From JBFWWP01 sp050246115 (GTDB lineage Bacteria > Planctomycetota > UBA8108 > UBA1146 > JAJFFE01): a DNA stretch of 64,000 nucleotides. The stretch lies in the NCBI GenBank assembly GCA_050246115.1, contig JBFWWP010000008.1:1-64000 (forward strand), given 5' to 3'. Below are positions 23,972 to 33,354 of the stretch, one piece after another; position 1 is the stretch's first letter, and each line of letters begins with the position of its first letter. The notes below the pieces were generated by a model. It made no database searches. It saw nothing but the letters and a program-made list of their open reading frames with translations, and was not told the DNA's origin. A program made the translations under genes and the position numbers.

Positions 23972-26185
23972 ATGAACCCTGACCCTAGATTGCGAGTCCA
24001 AAGATCAGACGACCACCTCGCGCTTGTCTTCGCCGGCCTCGAGTTCGCTCCTCCCGAGCCCGAGCACGAGAGGAACGCGCGTGACCGGCAGCTTCACCGA
24101 GCGCTCGCGACCGGGGACTATGGTCAGCTTTCGCCACCGCGGGACAGCACAGTCGCAGTCTGGGAAGACTCGCGAGGGCGCCGCTACGTGCTCCTATCGG
24201 ACCCGGACGGTAGCTCTGTCGCCGTGCCGTTTCGCACCGGTCCTGTGCGGGACCCGTCGACCGAGGATCTTGGGCTCGGGGGCTTCGTTCCCGCGAAATG
24301 CCTCGAGGTACCGCAATCGAGGGCACCTGGCCCGAGCGTTGGGGAACTCGCCGCGGCGGGCCTCGCATCGAACCCAGGGGGTGGCGGCAGCTCGGAGGAC
24401 TCGGGCAACGCGGATCGGCGGCACCGCAAATCGGAACTACTGCAGATGCTCCGCAGCGGCATCCAAGGGCTCGCCCAGGGCGCCGCAGGCGACCTACTGG
24501 GTTCGTTGATCAAGATTGGGGGTAGTCTCGAAAGTCCGACGACCACTGGCCCGTTGGCCGGCATTCTTTCCAACCCCGGGCAATCCTTGGCGAGCATGGG
24601 CGTTGAGCAACTTCTGTCTGCGGGTTCTGCCGCATTGTTCAGCAAGGTCTGGGGAATCGACGACAGCTCGAGTGCAGGCGAACAGCTCGCTCACAAATAC
24701 GCCCAGGAACTCGCGGGCATCCTGCAGGCGGAGCTGCAAGAGCAGGCGATGGGAGCGTTGTTCGGCGGTGGGGCCGCGTCCTCGGGGACCGGACTACCGG
24801 GCATCGCAGAGACCTACTTTGGCGTCTCCGCTCCCGACGGCGCTCCGGTCATTCGCAACAGCGACAAGACCGACCACAAGGGCGAGGTCAAGTCTGGTGC
24901 CGCAACCGTCGTCGTAGAGGGCAAGGAAGTCGCGCGGTTGACCGACTCACAATCTTGTTCGAAGATCGAGCCAGGACCAACTCCGCACGACGGTGGGACG
25001 ATCGACCAGGGCGTTGCGGCGGTGCTCGTCGAGCAGCAGCCGATCGCGGTGGAGGGAAACGTCTCGATCTGTGTCGGGTCTGGGCTGGCGACCCGCTTGG
25101 TTGGAGGGCAGTCCTCGGTGATGGTCGGAGGCTCGCCGACTGCGGAACCTATCCCGACTCAGAGTCCAACCAGGGCCCCAGTCGTGGGCCTCCCAGAAGT
25201 TGTTGCGACGGCCTCTCCAATCGACTCCAGTTCCGCCGCTGCTGAGGGAGCGGTTGCCACCGCGACACCCGCGCCCGCGGCGGGCCCTACGCCGGCTCCG
25301 CCACAGAACTCGAGCTCCGAAGAGATCGCTAGAGCGGCTGCCAGCGCAACGCCTGAGCCTGTGGCCGGCCCTACGCCCACGGCACTTCCGCAGGACTCCA
25401 GCTCCGGCGACACTGAGGGAGCTGTTGCCCCAGCAACGCCTGCGCCTGTGGCGGGCCCCGCCCTTGGGGACAGCGCACGTTCTCCAAGGGATGCTCCAAC
25501 TGAGATCGGTGAGTATCACGTTCCGGATGACGGGCGAGCGGTTGAGCCCCGAATCGATGACGACGACTACCGCAAGATCGCCGAGGAGCTTCACGAGATC
25601 GGAACTGACGTCGCACTAGAGCTCGCGGGGAAGGTCGGAGAGAAGCGGGTGCGGGATGCTCTATCTCGCCTGGACAAGGTCGAGTTTACCGAAATGAAAC
25701 TACGTTGGGCTCAGATTCTGGAGATTGAGGCAGACATACGTGGCGGTGGCGGCTCTCCCGAGCGACTGGTCACGCTCAAGAATCTGAGACAGCGACTCTT
25801 GAACCAACAGGCAATCGACCTTCCCACGGCCAAGGGAAAGCTAGACGCGTTGCTTGGAGAGCAGGCTCGCGCGCGTGGGGTCGGGACAGTCGTCGGCTTT
25901 GCTTTTGCTTTGGACGAACTCACTCAGGCCGATCAAGATCGAGCAGAGTACATTCGGCTACACGGCCGAGAAGCATCGTGGGAGCGCGACATGGGCCTCG
26001 CGGCGAAAACGATTGTGAGCGGCGCCGTGAGCGTTGTCCCATTGGGGCTCGTCCTGGATTATAGCTTGACTGAATTAGCCGAGAACGTAGGGCAAGCGTT
26101 CGGTAGCTGGACCTACAGCGGGATGAAGTGGATCGCGGACAGGGTTCCCATTCGAGTGGACCGTCCGAAGAAACAGCTTCATTGA
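23972..26185 (+). CDS. PAAR-like spike-tip protein with Pro/Ala linker and C-terminal domain of unknown function (candidate effector)
   Basis: The start is ATG at 23972 with SD TGAGG, which overlaps the VgrG stop; a GTG at 23960 overlaps vgrG by 4 nt. The 737-aa protein has an N-terminal region (~1-280) of unknown fold. A PAAR-like core follows (~285-395: GAPVIRNSDKTDHKG, GAATVVVEGKEVARLTD, ISICVGSGLATRLVGG-like, SVMVGG). Next is a Pro/Ala/Ser linker with repeating ATPAPAAGPTP-type units (~395-510). A ~220-residue C-terminal domain is mostly helical, with a hydrophobic stretch (TIVSGAVSVVPLGLVLDYSL). This order is typical of an evolved PAAR effector. The C-terminal domain has no recognised toxin motif, and no immunity gene follows: the next gene is convergent. 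Confidence 0.82.
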   Translation: MNPDPRLRVQRSDDHLALVFAGLEFAPPEPEHERNARDRQLHRALATGDYGQLSPPRDSTVAVWEDSRGRRYVLLSDPDGSSVAVPFRTGPVRDPSTEDLGLGGFVPAKCLEVPQSRAPGPSVGELAAAGLASNPGGGGSSEDSGNADRRHRKSELLQMLRSGIQGLAQGAAGDLLGSLIKIGGSLESPTTTGPLAGILSNPGQSLASMGVEQLLSAGSAALFSKVWGIDDSSSAGEQLAHKYAQELAGILQAELQEQAMGALFGGGAASSGTGLPGIAETYFGVSAPDGAPVIRNSDKTDHKGEVKSGAATVVVEGKEVARLTDSQSCSKIEPGPTPHDGGTIDQGVAAVLVEQQPIAVEGNVSICVGSGLATRLVGGQSSVMVGGSPTAEPIPTQSPTRAPVVGLPEVVATASPIDSSSAAAEGAVATATPAPAAGPTPAPPQNSSSEEIARAAASATPEPVAGPTPTALPQDSSSGDTEGAVAPATPAPVAGPALGDSARSPRDAPTEIGEYHVPDDGRAVEPRIDDDDYRKIAEELHEIGTDVALELAGKVGEKRVRDALSRLDKVEFTEMKLRWAQILEIEADIRGGGGSPERLVTLKNLRQRLLNQQAIDLPTAKGKLDALLGEQARARGVGTVVGFAFALDELTQADQDRAEYIRLHGREASWERDMGLAAKTIVSGAVSVVPLGLVLDYSLTELAENVGQAFGSWTYSGMKWIADRVPIRVDRPKKQLH

Positions 26186-26296
26186 ACGCGCGGTACACAC
26201 GGAACCGTGGCCCAGGCCTAGCCCGGCTCGCGATGTGGAGCCCAGATCGCGTCACGGCATCGTGCGCGCCGTTCGAGTTTCTCTCGGGCTCCGAGT

Positions 26297-28459
26297 CTAG
26301 TCCCTTGCCTTGGTAGGAAGGACTCTGGCGACGCGCAGACCGATGTGGTTGTGTCTGCTGTTGGGGTCGGTCGCGTAGCGATGCGCCGCCCGACAATCGA
26401 ACACGCCGTTCGACCAACATCCGCCTCGGTAGACTCGGTGAGCCCCCGCTGGTACCGGTCTGCGGCGGTCTGGGACCTTGTAGTCCCACGTAAAGACGTC
26501 GCTGCACCACTCCCAGACATTGCCAATCGTGTCGTAGAGGCCCCAGGCATTGGGCCGCTTGCCTCCTCGAACCTGCACGCCAGCGCACTCGTGGGGGAGT
26601 TCCATCTCTTTCCAACCGGAGCTGTCATAGCAGCCGTCATACGTGGCCGACGAATTACCGCCGTACCACGCGATCTGACTCAAGCCCACGACGTTGTTCT
26701 CGCCGACCACCTGCAGGTCGCCGTTGTACAGCGCCGTTCGTGTGCCCGCCCTGCACGCGTACTCCCACTCTTCCTCCGTCAGAAGGCGGTAGGTTCCCGG
26801 TGCGACCCCTTCGAGTTCGCCCAAGCGGCGCAGGAAGGTCTGGCACTCCTCCCAGCTCACGCTTTCCACCGGCGAGTCGCTGGGTGCATTCCGGAAGAAC
26901 AGAGCCTCCGGTGGAGCCCCCATTACATTCTCCCATTCGGCACGGGAAATCTCGAACTTCCCCACGTACATTCCTGACGGGAGTCTGACCGAATGCAGCT
27001 CTTCCGACCGGATCAAGCGCGTGATCGTTGCGACCGTACCGTCCTGGGCTTGCCCATGATCTCTGCGCAGCTGAGCAATCATGCGATCTTGCTCGCCCCG
27101 GTCGCTTCCCATAGTGAACGAGCCCGACGGAATAAAGCGAAAGGCGAGACCGCTCTTTCGACTTCGCACTTCGAGGGGGAGCCCTAGTCGTTTTGCTTCA
27201 TCGAGCTGTCGAACCTGCGCCTGGCGACTTCCCGGGGCGAGTCCGTCGAGTTGGGCGTTCTCCGCCCCCTCTACTCCCATCAAGTCGCTCGGTAGCCCCA
27301 TGTTCCCGGAACCATCGGAAGTGCGAGCCGAGTAGAACAGCCACACGCCCCCCATGACGCTTGTCAGTGAGAGTATCGTCCAAAACAGTGGGCCTCGGGG
27401 CATCCTCGTCTTCCATGGCCTGCGCCGGATCGCCGCGGTGGTTCGTTCCCGGTCGGAATCCTTGGACGGCTGAGTCTTTGGGTCCGGGTGAAGCACGGAC
27501 TCGACATCAGCCAGCATCTCCGCTGCGGTTCGATAGCGATGCCTGGCCTCAGGATGGGTTGCACGGGCGACCACATCGGTCATGCTGAGGCCGATCCGCT
27601 TCCTGGAGATGGCCTTCTGCCGCGCGATCCACTCAGCGTGAGTGCTCACGCTGTGTCCAGATAGTGCTTCGTAGAGGACCATTCCCAGTGCGTAGAGGTC
27701 ACCACCGCGACCCGCTGGCCCGTCTGGCGGAGAGTATCCAGGCGTCATTCCGACGGGAGAGTGCAGCGCGACTCGCGTCACCAGTCCGTGGTCACCGAGG
27801 CACCAGTTCGAGCGAATCCTGAGGACATTTGCCGGCTTCAGGTCGCAGTGCGCGCGACCCAAGCGGTGCATAACCTGCAGACCATTGAGCAGCTGACGTG
27901 CGATTCCGATCGTGTCAGTGTCGGGTAACGGCGCGTTGTGCTCGAGGTACAGCGCAAGCGTGAGCGCCTCGTAGTCGCTGACTGTGACCACCGGACCAAC
28001 TCCTGCCGAGTCAGCGAGCGGCATGGTGTAGTAGAGGCGCCCTCTGACCTGGCCGACGTGTTCGATCGGCACGAGATTCGGGCACTGCTGGCCGCATCTC
28101 ATGAACTCTCGTACTCCTTGCAACTCGGCGTCTTGGCCCCTTGCGACCACCTTGAGCGCACAGAGATGACGGGCGAGTCGATTCCGGGCGAGCCAAACCT
28201 GCCCAAAGCCCCCTTGACCGATGCAGCGCAGCATTTCGTAGTCCGGGATGTCGACCGAGCCGTCCGCGAACAGGACGAGAAACTCCTCGACGTTCGCGTC
28301 ACTCAAGTCACCGCCGAGAAGACCGTCGAGCATCGCAAAGGAGTCGTCGTCGACGCCACACCGGGTTCGGAGGTAGTCGGCTCGTTCGGCAACAGGAACC
28401 CGTGTAGCCGATCGGACCGCATCGCGCACCTCGCGGCTGACGGACCGCTTGTGAATCAC
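26297..28459 (-). CDS. Ser/Thr kinase-like membrane protein with FGE/SUMF1-like domain, altered catalytic motifs
   Basis: The start is GTG at 28459 with SD GGAG (720 aa). The kinase-like domain at ~74-325 keeps a glycine loop (IGQGGFGQVWLAR) and ALKVVARG, but the HRD motif reads HCDLKPAN and the DFG motif reads GDHG (residues near 210-230). One membrane helix (LFWTILSLTSVMGGVWLFYS) lies near 365. The C-terminal ~270 residues are FGE-like: FRFIPSGSFTMGSDRGEQD, VGKFEISRAEWENVMG, VESVSWEECQTFLRRLG, LLTEEEWEYACRAGTRTALY, DTIGNVWEWCSDV, YRGGCWSNGVFDCRAAHRY and IGLRVARV. The Asp residues needed for catalysis are still there, so it may be active or only weakly active. It converges on the PAAR gene. 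Confidence 0.88.
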   Translation of the reverse strand: MIHKRSVSREVRDAVRSATRVPVAERADYLRTRCGVDDDSFAMLDGLLGGDLSDANVEEFLVLFADGSVDIPDYEMLRCIGQGGFGQVWLARNRLARHLCALKVVARGQDAELQGVREFMRCGQQCPNLVPIEHVGQVRGRLYYTMPLADSAGVGPVVTVSDYEALTLALYLEHNAPLPDTDTIGIARQLLNGLQVMHRLGRAHCDLKPANVLRIRSNWCLGDHGLVTRVALHSPVGMTPGYSPPDGPAGRGGDLYALGMVLYEALSGHSVSTHAEWIARQKAISRKRIGLSMTDVVARATHPEARHRYRTAAEMLADVESVLHPDPKTQPSKDSDRERTTAAIRRRPWKTRMPRGPLFWTILSLTSVMGGVWLFYSARTSDGSGNMGLPSDLMGVEGAENAQLDGLAPGSRQAQVRQLDEAKRLGLPLEVRSRKSGLAFRFIPSGSFTMGSDRGEQDRMIAQLRRDHGQAQDGTVATITRLIRSEELHSVRLPSGMYVGKFEISRAEWENVMGAPPEALFFRNAPSDSPVESVSWEECQTFLRRLGELEGVAPGTYRLLTEEEWEYACRAGTRTALYNGDLQVVGENNVVGLSQIAWYGGNSSATYDGCYDSSGWKEMELPHECAGVQVRGGKRPNAWGLYDTIGNVWEWCSDVFTWDYKVPDRRRPVPAGAHRVYRGGCWSNGVFDCRAAHRYATDPNSRHNHIGLRVARVLPTKARD

Positions 28460-29003
28460 CAGAGGTCTCCTCGTGAGCCGCTCGCGCTAGCCAGACGCCC
28501 AGTCGCTCTGGGACACGGTACCAGAGCCTATGCGACACTAATGCGACGCCAATATGAGATCAAGGGGGGTGAGCGGGGCGCTGTGCTCGGTGAGAGCCGG
28601 AAAGGGTCGTTCCACGGGGCAAAGTGCCTCGCGATCCGCTCTTCCGTGGTGTCCCTTTCGCGGGCGGTGGACGCTAGAAGACGAGAGGGTGAGTGCTCCG
28701 AGTGTGGGGTTGAGGTCGGGGCCACGGCAGCAGCAGCCAAAGAGTTGATCGTTCTGAGGTTACGCCTGGGGGACAAGGCAGTGCGGTCGCCTGAAGTCCC
28801 GACGAGATCCCGTGGCTTCAACGAGAGCCCACGGAACAGGTCGTCCCTCGCGTCCGCGACAGCGTCGAGAACCTCACCTCGAGTGGATGCCATGTCGAGT
28901 AGATTCGATTGGTCCGGTGTAAGCGTGCACGCGTGGCCGTGCAAATGAGAACCGCAATCACAGGCGATCCGGAAGCCCGACCCCACCGTCGCGAAATCGC
29001 AGG
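28460..29003. other. Intergenic region upstream of the leftward kinase
   Basis: This ~540-bp stretch should contain the promoter of the kinase at 28459. Frames open here on both strands lack SD sites and recognisable domains. The right end borders the truncated TSP3-dockerin copy. Confidence 0.35.
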
Positions 29004-29594
29004 CCCCCAGAGCAGTTCCTGTCTAGAAACTGCACCAGCAGCCCGACTCTCTGCGTTTGGCAACTAGACACGCTCGGCGACATCACGGGCTTGGTAGACT
29101 GGAGGCTCAACCCGGGCTTGCTCAATGCGGTGGAACTCAGTGTTCGACGGAACAGTGGAAGTAGTTCCGACCTGATAGTCAAAGCGTTTCGTCTACAGGT
29201 CACGACCGAGCCCGATTCCGACGGCGACGGATTCTCGGACAATTCAGACAACTGCCCCTTCGTGGTCAACCCGGGCCAAGAGGATGGCGATGGCGACGGA
29301 GTCGGCGACGCGTGCGACGCGGTGGGCCGGTTCATTCGAGGCGATGCAAACACGGACGGTGTCGTGAACATCGCGGACGCTGTCCAGACGCTCACTTACC
29401 TCTTCTGCGGTGCTGGGGTGCCCTGCCGAACTGCGCTCGACGCAAACAGCGACGGCGTCATCAATCTCGGCGATCCGATCTACACTCTGTACTACTTGAA
29501 CGGTTTCGGACCCGCGCCGTTCCATCCGTTCCCGAGCTGCGGCTTCAGTCCCTTGAACCTCGGCTGCTCCTCCGTGTCAGCCTGCGGCTGGTAG
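29004..29594 (+). pseudogene. 5'-truncated copy of the TSP3-dockerin gene
   Basis: From about 29046 the frame reads TLCVWQLDTLGDITGLVDW and then NPGLLNAVELSVRR..., closely matching residues ~160-205 of the gene at 5589-7145. Then come one to two TSP3 units, the dockerin-like module (RGDANTDGVVNIAD, DANSDGVINLGD) and the same PSCGF/CSSVSACGW tail. The signal peptide and first ~155 residues are missing. No good start is present (TTG at 29091 is internal and lacks an SD). The downstream hairpin is also copied. It is probably a partial duplication that is no longer exported. Confidence 0.75.
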
Positions 29595-29614
29595 GACGCC
29601 GCGCTCGATCTCGA

Positions 29615-29644
29615 GGGGGTCCTCCGGGTGCGCGGAGGGCCCCC
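29615..29644 (+). terminator. Hairpin after truncated TSP3-dockerin copy
   Basis: A 12-bp stem (29615-29626 with 29633-29644) is identical to the hairpin at 7166-7195, and the ~20 bp between stop codon and stem is also nearly identical. The duplication therefore extended past the coding region. No T-tract follows. Confidence 0.55.
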
Positions 29645-29882
29645 GTCGCGCCATCGAATGCGGGCTGACGACCCGGCACGCACTTCGCGACGCTTGCGCA
29701 GGTGATCTGCTTCTACGGCAGACTTCGGGCTGATCTCGTCTCGGCCGCCGTGGCGGCGGAGTCGTTCATCGAGGCGAACGTCAGGCTGCCCCGACCGCCT
29801 CGTCCGGCCGAGGACCCGAAGTGCAGGTGGGGAGCGGTTGCTCGCCCAGCGCGTGATCGGTCCGCGTTCGCAGCGCGCGGAC

Positions 29883-32450
29883 TTATCTCTTGGTTCTCTC
29901 ATCGAGCCAGTTCTCTAACTCGCCCTGTGCTTTCTCGAGCAGCTCCTGGGTCGCCGCGTGGTCCGGATACTCCACCAGGGTCGCCTCGCACAGCTCGATG
30001 CAGCGAAGAAGGTCGCCCTGACGGTGAAGCACGTCGGCCTCCTTGAGCCGAGGTTCGACCTTGTCTGGCACGATGGACCTCCACTGGCGTGCCAAGAGTC
30101 GAGCAAGCTCCATCTCGCCGACTACAATTGCGCAGTTGACGAGGCCGTCGCCGAATTCGGGGAGCATCAGCTTCTTCGCGAGGATTTCCTCAAGGTGATA
30201 GAGGATGAGCGGGCGGAACTCCGCCTCATGTTGCTCGGGGTCGTTCTGGACGAGCATCGTTGCGGCCGCAATCGCGGCGTGACGACATTGGACGGCTGCG
30301 TCCGCGGGGTCCGGAGCGTCTGCGGCCCTGGCGTAGAGGCGCGCTGCCTCTGCTCTTCGCCCGGCTCCCTCGAGAGCAGCGGCATGAAGGCCCAGGAAAC
30401 ACGGCGTCGGAAGCAGCTCAGAGAGTGCGCGCGTCGTCTCGTACAGCTCCTCGGGATCCCGATCCGCTTTGAGGAGACCCCTCAAGAACAGCTGGCAAGT
30501 TGAGAACAACCGGTGGCCGAGCGGCAGCATGCTCCGCCGGTGCTGAAAACGCGCAAGTGCTGACGCCAGCGGGCCCGCTTGCATGATCCCGATTGCTGGA
30601 TTCTGGAAGGCTCCGGGAGCCTGTACCGCCGCCATCCGCCTCAGGGCTTCTCTCGCTTGTTCGTGCATTGAGGCATCCGGGTACTCCGCAAGAGCCGCGA
30701 GCCACTGATCCGCGGACATCGAGTCGCCGTCGGCTGCGGAAACCAGCGCTCGCAAGATCAGGGTAGAGGCACTGTCGTGGTGGAAGTGCTCGGTGACCCT
30801 GAGCTGTTCTTTCGCTTCCCGGATCCGACCCAACAGAATGAGGTGGGAAACTCGTTGGAAGCTGGATTGAAAGTGAAAGGGATCTTCCTTCAAGGCTTTC
30901 GCAAAGCCTTCGACGGCCTCGGGGAACGTGCTCGCCAAGAGTGCCCGCGCGTACGCTTCGTATGCCGAGGGGAGTCCGGCATCGATGGCGGCCTCGATCC
31001 TGGCGACCGTGTCTTCATTGCTTTCGCTCGGATTGTCTTCGAGCTCGAAGGCCCACAAAAGTGCCAGGCCTCGGAACGAGGCATCGAGAACCTCGGTACC
31101 CAGTGAACGCAGCTCGGTCCGCGCTTCTTCATGTCGGTCCAGCGCGGCAAGGGCCTCGACCTTCAGCAAGCGGCTGGCGGGTGTCCACGCGATACCATGC
31201 GTCGCGGCACGATCGAGTGAGCGGATCACGTTTTGCCAGTCCCCGAAGGCGCGTGCGTCACGGGCTCTGGAAACCTCTGCGCTCGCTAGCTCGCGGACCA
31301 CGGCCGCTCCCTCTCGCTGCTCTGCGTAGCGCTCGGCGGCCTCTGCCCGTAACCGCTTCTGGAGCTGCCATACGGCGACACCGGATCCGATCAACAGGGC
31401 TGAGACAACCGAGACCGAAGCGCCTACCAAGATCTTGTTACGCTTAGCGAACTTTCGGAGTTGGTACAGCGCACTCGGCGGTTGGGCGACGATCGGCAGA
31501 TCGGCGAGGAACCGTTCGATGTCGTCTGCGAGCGCGGCAGCGGACTCGTACCGGCGGTCCTTCTCCTTCGCGAGCGCGGTTCCGAAGATCGTGTCGAGGT
31601 CTCCCCGGAAGGCGCGGTTCGTCGAACTCAAGGGATTGGGAGTTGTCTCTGCGATGACACGCAGGGCGTCGGGAACCGTCCGCCCGGACAGATCGAGGGG
31701 TAGCCGCCCTGCCATGAGTTCGTAGCCGATGACCCCGAGTGCGTAGACATCCGTTCGGGTGTCGACATGGCTCGGATCGCCGGACGCTTGTTCCGCGCTC
31801 ATGTACGCAAGAGTACCGACGAACTTCCCGCTTTCGGTCAGTCGCGTCGCTTGGCCTTCGGCATCGATCAGCCGAGCAATTCCGAAGTCCAGAATTCGGG
31901 GCTCCCCCTCTCCGTCGACCAGAATGTTGGCCGGTTTGAGGTCGCGGTGAATCACTCCGCGTTGGTGAGCGTAGTGCACACCGCGACAGATGCGAGCCAG
32001 AAGCGCGAGCCGTTCGCGGGGGGGCAGTGCCTTGTCCTCGGCGTAACTCAAAAGCGGTCTTCCCCGCACATACTCCATCGCGAAGAACGGCAGCCGACCG
32101 CCATCCAGTTCGGCTTGTCCGGCCTCGTAGACGCGAGCGATGTTCGGATGCTGCAGCCGTCCCAGCACTTCCGCTTCGAACTCGAAACGCCGCAGCGCGG
32201 CTTCGGAAGCGAGAGCCGTAAGAACCACCTTGAGTGCCACCGTCCGGTGCGGCCGCGCCTGGACGGCTTCGTAGACGACTCCCATCCCGCCTCGTCCCAG
32301 CTCGCTCACGATTTCGTAGGAGCCAATGTGTTTCGGGATGGATGCCGCTACACCCCGGGTATCCGGGAGTTGGAAGTCCTGGACGAACGCGCGAGATCCC
32401 GTGGGATCTTCGGGCCGGTCGCTCAGGGACTCAATTCGTCGGTCGATCAT
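29883..32450 (-). CDS. Membrane-anchored Ser/Thr protein kinase with TPR-like C-terminal region
   Basis: The start is ATG at 32450 with GAGG upstream (855 aa); GTG 32459 is an alternative. A complete Hanks-type kinase lies at ~45-310: LGRGGMGVVYEAV, VALKVVLTA, VIHRDLKPANILV, RILDFGIARL, TLAYMSAEQA and TDVYALGVIGYEL. A membrane helix follows (ILVGASVSVVSALLIGSGVAVW, ~348-370). The remaining ~480 residues are helical with TPR-like pairs (RLLKVEALAALDRHEEARTE, AYARALLASTFPEAVEGFAK, SAEADVLHRQGDLLRCIELC-like). It differs from the other kinases by having TPRs rather than an FGE or protease domain outside. It is likely a sensor or scaffold. Confidence 0.9.
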   Translation of the reverse strand: MIDRRIESLSDRPEDPTGSRAFVQDFQLPDTRGVAASIPKHIGSYEIVSELGRGGMGVVYEAVQARPHRTVALKVVLTALASEAALRRFEFEAEVLGRLQHPNIARVYEAGQAELDGGRLPFFAMEYVRGRPLLSYAEDKALPPRERLALLARICRGVHYAHQRGVIHRDLKPANILVDGEGEPRILDFGIARLIDAEGQATRLTESGKFVGTLAYMSAEQASGDPSHVDTRTDVYALGVIGYELMAGRLPLDLSGRTVPDALRVIAETTPNPLSSTNRAFRGDLDTIFGTALAKEKDRRYESAAALADDIERFLADLPIVAQPPSALYQLRKFAKRNKILVGASVSVVSALLIGSGVAVWQLQKRLRAEAAERYAEQREGAAVVRELASAEVSRARDARAFGDWQNVIRSLDRAATHGIAWTPASRLLKVEALAALDRHEEARTELRSLGTEVLDASFRGLALLWAFELEDNPSESNEDTVARIEAAIDAGLPSAYEAYARALLASTFPEAVEGFAKALKEDPFHFQSSFQRVSHLILLGRIREAKEQLRVTEHFHHDSASTLILRALVSAADGDSMSADQWLAALAEYPDASMHEQAREALRRMAAVQAPGAFQNPAIGIMQAGPLASALARFQHRRSMLPLGHRLFSTCQLFLRGLLKADRDPEELYETTRALSELLPTPCFLGLHAAALEGAGRRAEAARLYARAADAPDPADAAVQCRHAAIAAATMLVQNDPEQHEAEFRPLILYHLEEILAKKLMLPEFGDGLVNCAIVVGEMELARLLARQWRSIVPDKVEPRLKEADVLHRQGDLLRCIELCEATLVEYPDHAATQELLEKAQGELENWLDERTKR

Positions 32451-33266
32451 GGTCGGCACCTCTTCAGCGGTTCTCCCTCAAAGCGATCTCCAGCCCCCCG
32501 ATTCCTACCCATCTCCGGCTGAAACCCGAGGCAAGCCTCCAGAACGGTGATTGCGCGCGGTGCCGATCGCCGGACTTGCGGCTACGTGGACTCCGCCTTC
32601 GCAAACGGTGACGGCGGAGCTTCGGCTCGAGCTCTATATCCGAGATCGAGAACTCGGCCAACGACAACCGGTGATGATCGAGCTCTGTCGGCGCGCCTGT
32701 GCCCGTCGAGGGCAGACCGCTGTGAGAGCCGTGAACGTTGGCGAGGTTCTGCTCAGCGCGATCTCGCGGGCGAAGCAGACGGCCAGAGAAGGAGGCCCAG
32801 GGCCCGAGCGGGCGTCTTCCCGCGACTCGGCAATGACGTCCTTCGTCCGGCGGTCACGTGGTACTGAGGGGGTGGTAGGTGGCGGTTGACGGGGGCGTCT
32901 CCCCGCACGAGTTCACCCGGCCCGGGCATGCCCCGATCCCGACCGCTCGGCCTCGCCCGCGGCGGGTGAGTTTCGTGCCCGACCTTTCTGCCGCGTGTGT
33001 CGCCGGGTTAGACTCAGACTCACCGGCGATGTTGCGTTGGGTGGAGGCGAGCCCCTCTGATCGCGAAGGGCCGCGGTCGACCGGAACGTGGGTGGGCGCG
33101 AAGTGTTCAGACCCAAGTCGAGGGCATGCAGCAGCATGCTCCGACGGGCGTCTTACGTTACGAGCCGAAGGCGAGCGTTGTAGGTGAAGTGGCTGCGGCT
33201 TTGCCGCAGTGACTCCGGGGACGCGGCTCTACGAGGCTGGGCACGCCAACTGCGACTTGTCGACGC
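32451..33266. other. Intergenic region without convincing gene
   Basis: This ~815-bp stretch lies between the kinase-TPR start and the terminator of the small secreted protein. A 112-codon frame at 32551-32889 (+) has no SD or homology that I recognise. Near 33162-33209 there is a partial copy of the 57-bp repeat found at 43785 and 44027, followed by a perfect 7-bp hairpin (CTGCGGC, TTT, GCCGCAG). Confidence 0.4.
33162..33192 (+). repeat. Partial copy of the 57-bp dispersed repeat
   Basis: GAGCCGAAGGCGAGCG followed by a GGTGAAGTGG core matches the first half of the repeats at 43785-43841 and 44027-44083. Immediately downstream it changes to a hairpin (33193-33209) instead of the second half seen in the other copies. 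Confidence 0.5.
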
Positions 33267-33302
33267 AAGAAAAGGCCACCCCGGTTCAAACCGTGGTGGC
33301 CT
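33267..33302 (-). terminator. Rho-independent terminator of small secreted protein gene
   Basis: On the minus strand AGGCCACC pairs with GGTGGCCT, with inner CGG/CCG pairs around a TTTGAA loop, and the stem is followed directly by TTTTCTT. It lies 52 bp after the stop codon of the gene at 33355-33732. It is the best intrinsic terminator in the window. Confidence 0.8.
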
Positions 33303-33354
33303 CGTCATGGAACGCCGTGGAGGCTGCACTGAGCCGAGCAGGCTCCCTAGTAAG

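Noticed and set aside
21987..26185. A complete type VI secretion system
   Set aside because: Only the spike and tip genes are present; no sheath, tube, baseplate or membrane-complex genes are seen in the window.
27938..28948. 336-codon plus-strand frame across the kinase start region
   Set aside because: Its first half mirrors the kinase gene and its second half has no SD, domain or coding character.
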